51,905 nucleotides of DNA, from contig CAILMF010000002.1 of assembly GCA_903835235.1 (NCBI GenBank), positions 1 through 51,905 on the forward strand, read 5' to 3'. A program made the position numbers and the translations under genes. Below, one piece after another: positions 26,083 through 33,265 of this stretch; the stretch's first letter is position 1; each line of letters starts with the position of its first letter. Source of the stretch: an uncultured Rhodospirillales bacterium (GTDB taxonomy: Bacteria; Pseudomonadota; Alphaproteobacteria; Acetobacterales; Acetobacteraceae). The notes below the pieces were generated by a model. That model did not search any database and had not been told where the DNA came from. It saw nothing but the letters and a program-made list of their open reading frames with translations.

Positions 26083-26859
26083 ATGGAAGACCTGCTGTAC
26101 GAGATCCGCGACGGCGTTGGCTTCATCACGCTGAACCGGCCCCAGGCGCGCAACGCCATGACCTTCCCGATGTATGCGCGGCTGAAGGAGATCGCGGAGA
26201 CGGTGGGCGACGACCCGCTGGTAAAAGTGCTGGTCATCACCGGCGCCGGCGAGAAGGCCTTCGCCGCCGGCACCGACATTTCGCAGTTCCGCGAGTTCCG
26301 CACGCCCGAGGACGCCCTGGCCTATGAGGAGCGGATCGACGCCGTGCTGGTGGCGCTGGAGATGTGCCCCAAGCCCACCATCGCGGCGATCAGCGGCGCC
26401 TGCACCGGCGGTGGCGGCGCCATTGCCGGCGTCTGCGACATGAGGATTGCGGCGGCCAACATGCGCTTCGGCTTCCCCATCGCGAAGACGCTGGGCAACT
26501 GCCTGAGCATGGCGAATTACGGGCGGCTGGTGGCGCTGCTGGGGCCGGCCAAGGTGCTGGACCTGGTCTATACCGCGCGGCTGGTGGAGGCCGAGGAGGC
26601 CAAGGCGATCGGCCTGGTCAGCGAGGTGCTGCCCGACCATCAGGCGTTGCAGGCCCGCGCCGAGGCCCTGGCCCGCCAGGTTGCGGCCAATGCGCCGCTG
26701 ACCATGCGCGCCACCAAGGAAGCCCTGCGCCGGCTGCGCGTGGCGGCGCGCCAGGTGGATGGCGATGACCTGGTGACCATGTGTTTTACGAGTAACGACT
26801 TCCGCAACGGGGTGCAGAACTTCCTGGCCAAGAAGCCGGCGGCGTGGACGGGTACCTGA
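26083..26859 (+). CDS. crotonase-fold protein (enoyl-CoA hydratase/isomerase family) with altered active site
   Basis: A 258-aa protein. The fold is clear: FITLNRPQARNAMT, the oxyanion-hole segment FAAGTDI and KPTIAAISGACTGGGGAIAGVCDMRIA. The two glutamates of classic hydratases are replaced: Glu144 (in GGCELA) is Ala here, and Glu164 (in FGQPE) is Ile here (FGFPI). It is therefore unlikely to be a standard enoyl-CoA hydratase and may be an isomerase, lyase or hydrolase of the superfamily. The ATG at 26083 has GGAGG seven bases ahead. It is divergent from the CoA transferase gene. Confidence 0.9.
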   Translation: MEDLLYEIRDGVGFITLNRPQARNAMTFPMYARLKEIAETVGDDPLVKVLVITGAGEKAFAAGTDISQFREFRTPEDALAYEERIDAVLVALEMCPKPTIAAISGACTGGGGAIAGVCDMRIAAANMRFGFPIAKTLGNCLSMANYGRLVALLGPAKVLDLVYTARLVEAEEAKAIGLVSEVLPDHQALQARAEALARQVAANAPLTMRATKEALRRLRVAARQVDGDDLVTMCFTSNDFRNGVQNFLAKKPAAWTGT

Positions 26860-26865
26860 CGGCGC

Positions 26866-27003
26866 GGTGAGAGGAGCGCTGCCCCTCTCACACTCTCCCC
26901 GCCAAAGGCCGGGGGGCCTTTGGAAACCATGTGTTTGAACACCTGGGGTGCAGGGGCCTTTCGGCCCTTGCTGGGAGAGTTTGAGAGGGCAAAGCCCTCT
27001 CAA
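26866..27003 (-). repeat. composite hairpin repeat, copy B (reverse orientation)
   Basis: Read on the minus strand this about 138-bp segment contains, in order, a TGAGAGGGC/GCCCTCTCA hairpin, GGGCC-GAAA-GGCCC, CCAAAGGCC-N4-GGCCTTTGG and a final GAGAGG hairpin. It aligns along its length with 28615-28751 in opposite orientation. It begins 6 bp after the crotonase stop. Confidence 0.75.
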
Positions 27004-27038
27004 GGCAACGGCGGTGGTTTGACGGGGCTAAGCCCCCT

Positions 27039-27167
27039 TCATCCCCGCGCGGCGCGGGCTGCGCGCAGCCGCTTCCAGCCGGCCATCAGCGCGAAGGCCA
27101 GCCCAATGACCAGCGCGGAGACACCGGTGGTCAGCGTGCCCAGCGCGAAGATTTCCGGCGTCGTCAC
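27039..27167 (-). CDS. possible single-pass small membrane protein (42 aa)
   Basis: From a GTG at 27167 the frame reads MTTPEIFALGTLTTGVSALV, then a hydrophobic stretch and GWKRLRAARAARG. That is one transmembrane helix with a basic C-terminal tail, consistent with the positive-inside rule. A weak GGA lies 7 bp ahead. It is divergent from the cyanuric acid hydrolase gene. Alternative upstream starts give a Pro/Arg-rich leader that is not credible. Real status uncertain. Confidence 0.4.
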   Translation of the reverse strand: MTTPEIFALGTLTTGVSALVIGLAFALMAGWKRLRAARAARG

Positions 27168-27385
27168 CGTGGTGTCCAGGCAAGGGGTCTCCGGTTGCCG
27201 GAGGGTGGGACAGCGGGAAGCATGCCGCGCGGGGATGTCGGCCGGATTGCGGAGCGGCGGCGCCGGCGCTGCCACGGGAATGTGCAAAGACTGCGTCGGG
27301 CACGGGCAGCCGGCACCGCCGCCGCGGCGCTGGCGCTGGCATGGCCGCTGCATACCGGCGCGGCCAGCCCCGGAGGATAACCGCC

Positions 27386-28495
27386 ATGACCCGTCGTACC
27401 CTGCTGTTCCGCGTGCCCGCCCGTCACCCCGGCGACGCCGCCGCCGTGGGCGCCCTGTTCGACAGCGGCGCGCTGGCGCCGGGCGAGGTGGTGGCGATCC
27501 TCGGCAAGACCGAGGGCAATGGCTGCGTCAACGATTTTACCAGAGCCTACGCGGTGGAGGCGCTGAGCCACATGCTGGCGGCGCGCGCCGGGGAGAGTGT
27601 GGCCGCGGTGCAGGCACGGGTGGCGCTGGTGATGTCCGGCGGCACCGAGGGCGGGCTCTCCCCGCACTTCCTGGTCTTCGGCGTGCGGTCGGAAGCGGTG
27701 GCGCCGAACGCGGCGGGCGCGCTGGCCATCGGTACGGCCTTCACCCCGGAATTCGCGCCGGAGGAGCAGGGGCGGATGGCGCAGGTGCTGGCCACGGCCG
27801 GCGCAGTGCGCACGGCGATGGCCGCCGCCGGCCTCAGCGACCCCGTGCAGGTGCACTACGTACAGGTAAAATGCCCGCTGCTGACCAATGACCGCATCGC
27901 CGTGGCCAAGGCGCGCGGTGGCACTGTGGCGACCGAAGACACCTATCACTCCATGAGCCTGTCGCGCGGCGCCTCCGCGTTGGGCGTTTCGCTCGCGCTG
28001 GGGGAGGTGGAGGCGGCAGCGCTGCATGATGGCGTGGTCGGCGCCGACTGGTCGCTGTTCTCCGGCCGCGCGAGCTGCTCGGCCGGGGTGGAGCTGACCC
28101 GGGGCGAGGTGGTGGTACTCGGCAACAGCCCCGCCTGGTCCGGCGACCTGGCGATTGCGCACGACGTGATGGCCGATGCCATCGACCTGCCGGCGGTGCA
28201 GCGCGCCCTGGCCAGCGCCGGGCTGGGCAGCGGCGGCGGCCAGTTGGACGCGGCGGCGCGCGACCGCCTGGTGGCGGTGCTGGCCAAGGCGGAACCCTCC
28301 TCCACCGGCCGCATCCGTGGCAGCCGGCACATCATGTGGGACGACAGCGACATCAACGCCACGCGCCACGCCCGTGCGCTGGTCGGCGGCGTCATCGCCG
28401 CAGCGGTGGGGCGGACGGAGCTGTTCGTCTCCGGCGGGGCGGAACACCAGGGGCCGGATGGCGGCGGGCCAGTGGCGGTGGTGGTGCGGCGCTGA
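27386..28495 (+). CDS. cyanuric acid hydrolase / barbiturase family amidohydrolase
   Basis: A 369-aa ring-opening amidohydrolase of the AtzD/TrzD/barbiturase fold. All three Ser-Lys pairs of the threefold-symmetric active site can be placed: Lys41 (LGKTEGNG) with Ser84 (MSGGTEGG), Lys162 (VQVKCPLL) with Ser232 (SCSAGVEL), and Lys301 with Ser349 (FVSGGAEH). The signature RGSRHIMWDDSDIN is present. It hydrolyses cyanuric acid or barbiturate; which one is not decidable by eye. The start is the ATG at 27386. No biuret hydrolase or pyrimidine-degradation genes flank it. It is bracketed by inverted hairpin repeats. Confidence 0.92.
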   Translation: MTRRTLLFRVPARHPGDAAAVGALFDSGALAPGEVVAILGKTEGNGCVNDFTRAYAVEALSHMLAARAGESVAAVQARVALVMSGGTEGGLSPHFLVFGVRSEAVAPNAAGALAIGTAFTPEFAPEEQGRMAQVLATAGAVRTAMAAAGLSDPVQVHYVQVKCPLLTNDRIAVAKARGGTVATEDTYHSMSLSRGASALGVSLALGEVEAAALHDGVVGADWSLFSGRASCSAGVELTRGEVVVLGNSPAWSGDLAIAHDVMADAIDLPAVQRALASAGLGSGGGQLDAAARDRLVAVLAKAEPSSTGRIRGSRHIMWDDSDINATRHARALVGGVIAAAVGRTELFVSGGAEHQGPDGGGPVAVVVRR

Positions 28496-28500
28496 GCTGC

Positions 28501-28642
28501 CTTGAAAGGGCTCCGCCCCCTCAAACTCAAGTCGCCAACTTGAGGGGGCGCTGCCCCCTCAAACTCAAGTCGCTAACTTGAAAGGGCGCTGCCCCCTCAA
28601 ACTCAAGTCGCTAACTTGAGGGGGCTCTGCCCCCTCAAACTC
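28501..28642. repeat. 38-bp tandem repeat, 3.7 copies
   Basis: Units start at 28501, 28539, 28577 and 28615 with an exact 38-bp period. Each contains a hairpin of the form TTGAGGGGGC-gct-GCCCCCTCAA followed by ACTCAAGTCGCYAAC. The last unit is truncated and merges into copy C of the composite hairpin repeat. It follows the cyanuric acid hydrolase stop by 5 bp. Confidence 0.9.
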
Positions 28643-28751
28643 CCCGGCCAAGGGCCGAAAGGCCCCTGGACCCCAGGTTTTAAACCCATGCTTTCCAAAG
28701 GCCCCTCGGCCTTTGGTGGGGAGAGCGCGAGAGGGGCAACGCCCCTCTCGG
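28615..28751 (+). repeat. composite hairpin repeat, copy C
   Basis: In order: TTGAGGGGGC hairpin; GGGCC-GAAA-GGCCC (28652-28665); CCAAAGGCC-CCTC-GGCCTTTGG (28695-28716); CGAGAGGGGC-aac-GCCCCTCTCG (28728-28750). Copy B at 26866-27003 is its inverted partner. The segment ends directly at the stop codon of the next leftward gene. Confidence 0.78.
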
Positions 28752-29720
28752 CTATTCCGGCTTCAGCCCGGCAATCCCGATGGCGCGCTGGGCCTTCTCG
28801 CGTTCGCTGCGCAGGAAGGCCTGCATCCCCGGCGTGGTGAGTTCCTCGGGCGTCGCCAGGTCGGCACCAAAGCCGCGCATGCGCGCCTTGACCTCGGGGT
28901 CCTGCGTCGCCTCCGCCATCACGCGCTGCACCGTGGCCAGCACCCCCTCCGGCGTGCCGGCGGGGGCGAAGAGCGCGACGAAGCTGGCAGCGAGGAAGCC
29001 GGGAAAGCCCTGCTCGATGAAGGTGGGGATTTCCGGCAGCAGCGGCGACCGCGCCGGAGAGGCGACGCCGAGGATGCGGCCGCGACCATCCTTGTGCAGG
29101 TCCACCACGGTGGAAAGCTCGATCAGCGTGCCATCCAGATTGCCGGCGAGGAAATCCGGCAGCGTGGCGCCACCGCCGCGGAACGGCACGTGCACCAGGT
29201 TGGCGCCGGTGGCGGCCTTGAACAGCTCCAGCGGCAGGTGGTGCGCGCCACCGATGCCGGACGTGCCGATGCTGACGCCCTGCGGATGCTCGCGGCTGTA
29301 GCGAACCAGCTCGGCCAGCGTGCGGATCGGCAGCGCGGGGCGGGTGATGATCACCAGCGGCACCTGGCCCAACATCGCCACCGGCGTGAGGTCGGCGAGC
29401 GGGTCGAAGCGCGGCTGCGCCGTCAGCAGCGGGCCGTTGATGATGGAGCCAGGGCTGCCGAGCAGCATGGTGTACCCATCCGGCCGGGAGCGGACCACGG
29501 CTTCGGTGCCGATGGCGCCGGCCGCGCCGGTGCGGTTTTCCACCACCACCGGCTGGCCCAGCCGGCGGCTGATGAAGGCGCCATAGAGCCTGGCCATCGC
29601 ATCCGTATTGCCGCCGGCGGCAAAGGGCACGACGAAGCGCATGGGGCGCGACGGGAAGACTTCCTGGGCACGCGCTGCCGTGGCCAGGAAGGGCAGCGCG
29701 AGGAGCGAGCGGCGCTGCAT
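28752..29720 (-). CDS. TTT-family (Bug) periplasmic solute receptor 3
   Basis: A 322-aa exported protein. The ATG at 29720 (MQRRSLLALPFLATAARAQ) overlaps the aldolase stop as TGATG. The mature part begins FPSRPMRFVVPFAAGGNTD and contains NRTGAAGAIG and PDGYTML. Tight coupling to the class II aldolase suggests that the bound solute is a sugar acid or hydroxy acid handled by that enzyme. The stop codon directly abuts the hairpin repeat. Confidence 0.92.
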   Translation of the reverse strand: MQRRSLLALPFLATAARAQEVFPSRPMRFVVPFAAGGNTDAMARLYGAFISRRLGQPVVVENRTGAAGAIGTEAVVRSRPDGYTMLLGSPGSIINGPLLTAQPRFDPLADLTPVAMLGQVPLVIITRPALPIRTLAELVRYSREHPQGVSIGTSGIGGAHHLPLELFKAATGANLVHVPFRGGGATLPDFLAGNLDGTLIELSTVVDLHKDGRGRILGVASPARSPLLPEIPTFIEQGFPGFLAASFVALFAPAGTPEGVLATVQRVMAEATQDPEVKARMRGFGADLATPEELTTPGMQAFLRSEREKAQRAIGIAGLKPE

Positions 29721-30523
29721 CACGAGCACCAGTGCGGGTAGCCGCTGCGGGGCTGCTCGGCTTCCAGCCGGCGCAGCATGGCGTGCCATTCCAGCACGCC
29801 ATAGGGGCGGCGGGTGCCGGGCTGGTACAGGTCGGCGGTCTTTTCCAGAATTGCGGTGGAGGGCAGCGTCAGTTCGGTGCGCGCGGCCATGGCGTCCACC
29901 TGGGCGCGGCAGCTGAGTTCCAGCTGGTACATGGTGTTGAAGGCCTGCTGGATGGTGGCGCCGCAGGTCAGCAGGCCGTGGTTCGCCATCACCAACGCAT
30001 CGTGCTGGCCCAGGTCGGCGACGATGCTCTCGCGCTCGGCCAGGTCCACCGCCGGGCCTTCATAGCCGTGATAGCCGATATGCCCGACGAAGCGCATGGA
30101 GGTCTGCGACATCGGCAGCAGGCCGCACTTCATCGCGCTGACCGCCATGCCCGCGCGGGTGTGGGTGTGGATGACAGCCGCCACGTCGGGCCGCGCGGTG
30201 TGGATGGCGCCATGGATGACGTAGCCGGATTTGTTGATGCCGTATTCGGTTTCCGGCTTGCTGATGATGTTGCCCTCGACATCGATCTTGGCCAGTGAGG
30301 TCGCGGTGATTTCCCCGTAGAGCAGGCCGTAGAGGTTGATCAGCAGGTGTTCGGTGCCGGGGATGCGCAGCGTGATGTGGTTGTAGATCAGGTCGGTCAT
30401 GCCGTAGCTCTCGACCAAGCGGTAGCAGGCGGCCAGGTCGCAGCGGGCCTGCCATTCCTCGGCGCTGACATGCTGCTGCACGCTGGCCCAGCCGGTGGCG
30501 AAGGCGGCGGGTATATTGCCCAT
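29720..30523 (-). CDS. class II aldolase/adducin family protein
   Basis: A 267-aa protein. Zinc ligands are His119 and His121 (VIHTHTRAGMA) and His182 (MANHGLLTCG). TDLIYNHITLRIPG and YGEITATSL provide the substrate loop. The family includes sugar-phosphate aldolases and decarboxylases acting on sugar acids. The start ATG has GAGGAAACC ahead. The receptor gene overlaps its stop. Substrate cannot be set from sequence alone. Confidence 0.92.
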   Translation of the reverse strand: MGNIPAAFATGWASVQQHVSAEEWQARCDLAACYRLVESYGMTDLIYNHITLRIPGTEHLLINLYGLLYGEITATSLAKIDVEGNIISKPETEYGINKSGYVIHGAIHTARPDVAAVIHTHTRAGMAVSAMKCGLLPMSQTSMRFVGHIGYHGYEGPAVDLAERESIVADLGQHDALVMANHGLLTCGATIQQAFNTMYQLELSCRAQVDAMAARTELTLPSTAILEKTADLYQPGTRRPYGVLEWHAMLRRLEAEQPRSGYPHWCS

Positions 30524-30558
30524 GTTGGTTTCCTCGGTGGGTGTTGACTGATGCCGGT

Positions 30559-30609
30559 CCAGGGGGCGCCTGCCCCCTGGTGGGGAGCGCGAGGGGTGAG
30601 GCCCCTCGC
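30559..30609 (+). repeat. double-hairpin repeat, copy D
   Basis: Stem 1 CCAGGGGGC / GCCCCCTGG (30559-30580) with a 4-base loop, then stem 2 GCGAGGGG / CCCCTCGC (30589-30609). The layout is the same as copies A-C but both stem sequences differ with pairing kept. Confidence 0.65.
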
Positions 30610-30618
30610 TGGAGTTTG

Positions 30619-30724
30619 AGCGGCTGATTCACACCCTTCGGCGCAAGCGCCTCGGGCGATCAGTATTGAGTTTGAGCGGCTGATTCACGCCCTTCTGCGC
30701 AAGCGCCTCGGGCGATCAGACGCT
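30619..30724 (-). repeat. two REP-like 50-bp elements in tandem
   Basis: Copies at 30619-30668 and 30675-30724 share agcggctgattcac and gcgcaagcgcctcgggcgatcag. The second has intact complementary ends (agcggctgat / atcagacgct) and includes the stop codon TAG (30725-30723) of the luciferase-like gene, exactly as the copy at 23490-23539 includes the tarD stop. The first copy has a decayed right arm. Confidence 0.75.
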
Positions 30725-31691
30725 ACCTGATCCTCGGCATGATCTCGGCGGCGAAGTGGCGCATCTCCGCCATGGCCTTCGCGGCGTCGCGGCCTTCGAA
30801 GTCGAAGTCGATGCCGGTGACGCCCAGCGCGCGCAGCGCGTGGACATCGGCGATGACGTTGTCCAGCCCGTTGGTGAACAGGCGGCGGTTGCCGTCGCTG
30901 GCAGGTGGTGCTTCGTGGCCGTGGCGCTTGACCCTGTAGACCACGCCAATGGCGTCCGGGTCGCGCCCGGCGCCGGCGGTCAGCTTGCGCAGGCGGGCGA
31001 TGCCGGCTTCCAGCCGCGGCAGCGTGTCCAGCAGGTGGGCGTTGTTGCTGCCGATGGGGTACCAGGCGTCGCCGAGGCGCGCGGCGCGGCGCATGGAGGG
31101 GCCGCTTTCGCCGCCGACCCAGATGGGCGGGTGCGGGCGCTGCACCGGCTTGGGGTCGAAGACCAGGCCTTCGAACTGCACGTACTTGCCATGGATGACC
31201 GGTTTCGCTTCGGTCCACAGGGTGCGGATGGCGTCGAGGTATTCGTCCGTCACCGCGCCACGTTCGGCGAAGGGCGTGGTGACCACGGCGTCGAATTCGG
31301 CCTGCAGCCAGCCGGCGCCGACGCCGAGCGTGAGGCGGCCGGCGGACATCACGTCCAGCGTGGTCAGCATCTTGGCCGCCAGCACGGCGGGGCGATGCGG
31401 CACCACCATGACGGCCAGCACCAGGCGGATGCGGCTGGTGCGGGCGGCGACGAAGCTGGCGGCGATCAGCTGTTCGTGGCGGTGGCCGGGTTCCGGCGAG
31501 TAGAAGCTGCCGCTCTCCGAGTAGGGGTAGCCGTGCACGCTGGCATCCGGCAGGGCGATGTGGTCGGTCAGCGTCAGGTAGTCGAAGCCGAGCTGCTCGC
31601 CGAGCAGGGCGACCTCCGCCATGGTTTCCGGCGCGGCCATGGGGCCGCTGACCGGCAGGTTGAACCCGATCTGCATCTGCTGCGTCTCCAT
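30723..31691 (-). CDS. luciferase-like (LLM class) flavin-dependent oxidoreductase 1
   Basis: A 322-aa TIM-barrel LLM protein: MQIGFNLPVSGP at the start, FDYLTLTDHIALPD, VLAVMVVPHRPAVLAAKMLTTLD, SAGRLTLGVGAGWL and PIWVGGESGPSMRRAARLGD. The family uses FMN or F420 to oxidise diverse small molecules. The start overlaps the upstream FAD-protein stop as TGATG. It is the last gene of a four-gene leftward operon with the MetE-like, TTT receptor and flavoprotein genes. Confidence 0.92.
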   Translation of the reverse strand: METQQMQIGFNLPVSGPMAAPETMAEVALLGEQLGFDYLTLTDHIALPDASVHGYPYSESGSFYSPEPGHRHEQLIAASFVAARTSRIRLVLAVMVVPHRPAVLAAKMLTTLDVMSAGRLTLGVGAGWLQAEFDAVVTTPFAERGAVTDEYLDAIRTLWTEAKPVIHGKYVQFEGLVFDPKPVQRPHPPIWVGGESGPSMRRAARLGDAWYPIGSNNAHLLDTLPRLEAGIARLRKLTAGAGRDPDAIGVVYRVKRHGHEAPPASDGNRRLFTNGLDNVIADVHALRALGVTGIDFDFEGRDAAKAMAEMRHFAAEIMPRIR

Positions 31692-33265
31692 CAGCTTTGC
31701 GCCATGTCTTGCGCCGCCAGCCAGCCGAAGGTGAGGCCGGAGGCGAGGGAATAGCCGGTCTGGTAGCCGGCGCCGGTTTCGGTGCGCGCGGCGGCGTTGC
31801 CGACGGCGTAGAGGCCGGGGATGGCGTGGCCGCGCACATGCAGCACGCGCGCACTGGCATCGGCCAGCAACCCGGCGGAGGCGAGCGCGGTGGGGTGCAG
31901 CTCCACGCCGTAGAAGGGCGCGCGGGCGATGGCGCCGAGCGTGGCGGCGGGGCCGAGGCGGGACAGGCCCCAGGGCGTGTCGCCGCGCTGGAATTCGCTG
32001 TCGTGCAACGCCCGCGCATCGGCGCTGAAGCGGGCGGCTGTGGCAGCCAGGCCCGCGGGGTCGATGCCGAGTTGGGCGGCCAGGACTTCCAGCGTTTCCG
32101 CGCGCGGCACCCAGTCCGGGATGTCCGCGCCAGGCGGCCGGCCGGCGAAGGACTGGCCGGCGGCGTAGTCGGCATCGAAGATCAGGAAGGCCGGCAGGTT
32201 GGGGTATTCGCCGCGCGCGGGGTCGAAGGCGCGCAGGGCGGGCGCGACGGCCTGGAAGAAGCTTTCATCGGCGAAGCGTCGGCCGGCGCGGTTCACCACC
32301 ATGGTGTGCGGCGCGACAAGCTCGGCGTTGCCGGAGAGGCGGCAGAGGTCGGGCGCTTCCTCCGGGTTGCGAAAGCCGAGGAACACCGAGAGGTTGTTGC
32401 CGATGTGGTGGATGGCGGCGCCGATTTCCTGCCCCATGGTGAGGGCGTCTCCGGTGAGGCTGGGCGGGAACATGGACTGCCAGCCGGGCAGGTTTTCGAA
32501 GCGGGCGACCAGCTCGGCGCTGCTTTCATAGCCGCCACTGGCCAGCACCACGCCGCGCTTGGCGTGCAGGCGTTCTCCGCTGGCGGTGACCACGCCAGTG
32601 ACGCGCCCGGCTTCCTGCAACAGCCGCTTTGCCGGGGTGCCGACGCGGAGCGTGACGCCCTGCGCCAGTGCGGTGCCGACCAGCCAGGTGACCAGGCCAG
32701 CACCGGCGCCGCGGCGGCCGGGGGATTCGCGCGCCAGCACCAGGGCTGCGTCCCAGGCGGCCTGGCTGTTGGCGCCGCCCAGCTTGACCGCTTCGCTACC
32801 GCCGAGGCGATGCAGCGGGCCGGCAGGCACGGCGACGCGGTCGGCCCAAGCGTCCAGTACCGCGGCGTCGATCGGCGGCGTGTCCAGGATGCGGCCGCCC
32901 GCCATGGCACCAGGCGCCATGCCGTAGTGGTCGATCCGCGGTGACAGCCGGAACGGGATGCCGGCGGCGATGAAGAAGCGCAGCGCTTCCGGCGCTTGCG
33001 TCGCAAAGGCTTCCAGTCGCGCCGGGTCGGCCGCGCCGGCGGCGACGTAAGTCAGGTAGGCGCGGACGGCATCCGGCGTGTCGTTGCCGCCGGCCGCGGC
33101 GTGCAGCTGGTTGGCGCCGACCCACAGGAAGCCGCTGGAATTGGCGGTGCCGCCGCCGAGCTGCGGCGCGGCTTCCAGCAGCGTGACGTCCAGCCCCAGC
33201 ACGGCGGCGGCAATGGCGGTGGCCAGGCCGGCACAGCCGCCACCCAATACGATCACGTCGCTCAT
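31691..33265 (-). CDS. FAD-binding_2 family flavoprotein (fumarate reductase / ketosteroid dehydrogenase type)
   Basis: A 524-aa protein with the FAD dinucleotide motif VLGGGCAGLATAIAAA at the N-terminus, LLEAAPQLGGGTANSSG and the C-terminal AIPGLYAVGNAAARTETGAGYQTG. No heme or flavin-attachment domain is present, and there is no signal peptide, so it is a cytoplasmic dehydrogenase or reductase of unsaturated acids or ketones. It overlaps the upstream receptor gene as ATGA and the downstream LLM gene as TGATG, indicating a tightly coupled operon. Confidence 0.9.
   Translation of the reverse strand: MSDVIVLGGGCAGLATAIAAAVLGLDVTLLEAAPQLGGGTANSSGFLWVGANQLHAAAGGNDTPDAVRAYLTYVAAGAADPARLEAFATQAPEALRFFIAAGIPFRLSPRIDHYGMAPGAMAGGRILDTPPIDAAVLDAWADRVAVPAGPLHRLGGSEAVKLGGANSQAAWDAALVLARESPGRRGAGAGLVTWLVGTALAQGVTLRVGTPAKRLLQEAGRVTGVVTASGERLHAKRGVVLASGGYESSAELVARFENLPGWQSMFPPSLTGDALTMGQEIGAAIHHIGNNLSVFLGFRNPEEAPDLCRLSGNAELVAPHTMVVNRAGRRFADESFFQAVAPALRAFDPARGEYPNLPAFLIFDADYAAGQSFAGRPPGADIPDWVPRAETLEVLAAQLGIDPAGLAATAARFSADARALHDSEFQRGDTPWGLSRLGPAATLGAIARAPFYGVELHPTALASAGLLADASARVLHVRGHAIPGLYAVGNAAARTETGAGYQTGYSLASGLTFGWLAAQDMAQS

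Noticed and set aside
28501-28642. CRISPR array
   Set aside because: Repeats are directly adjacent with no unique spacers; it is a simple tandem repeat.
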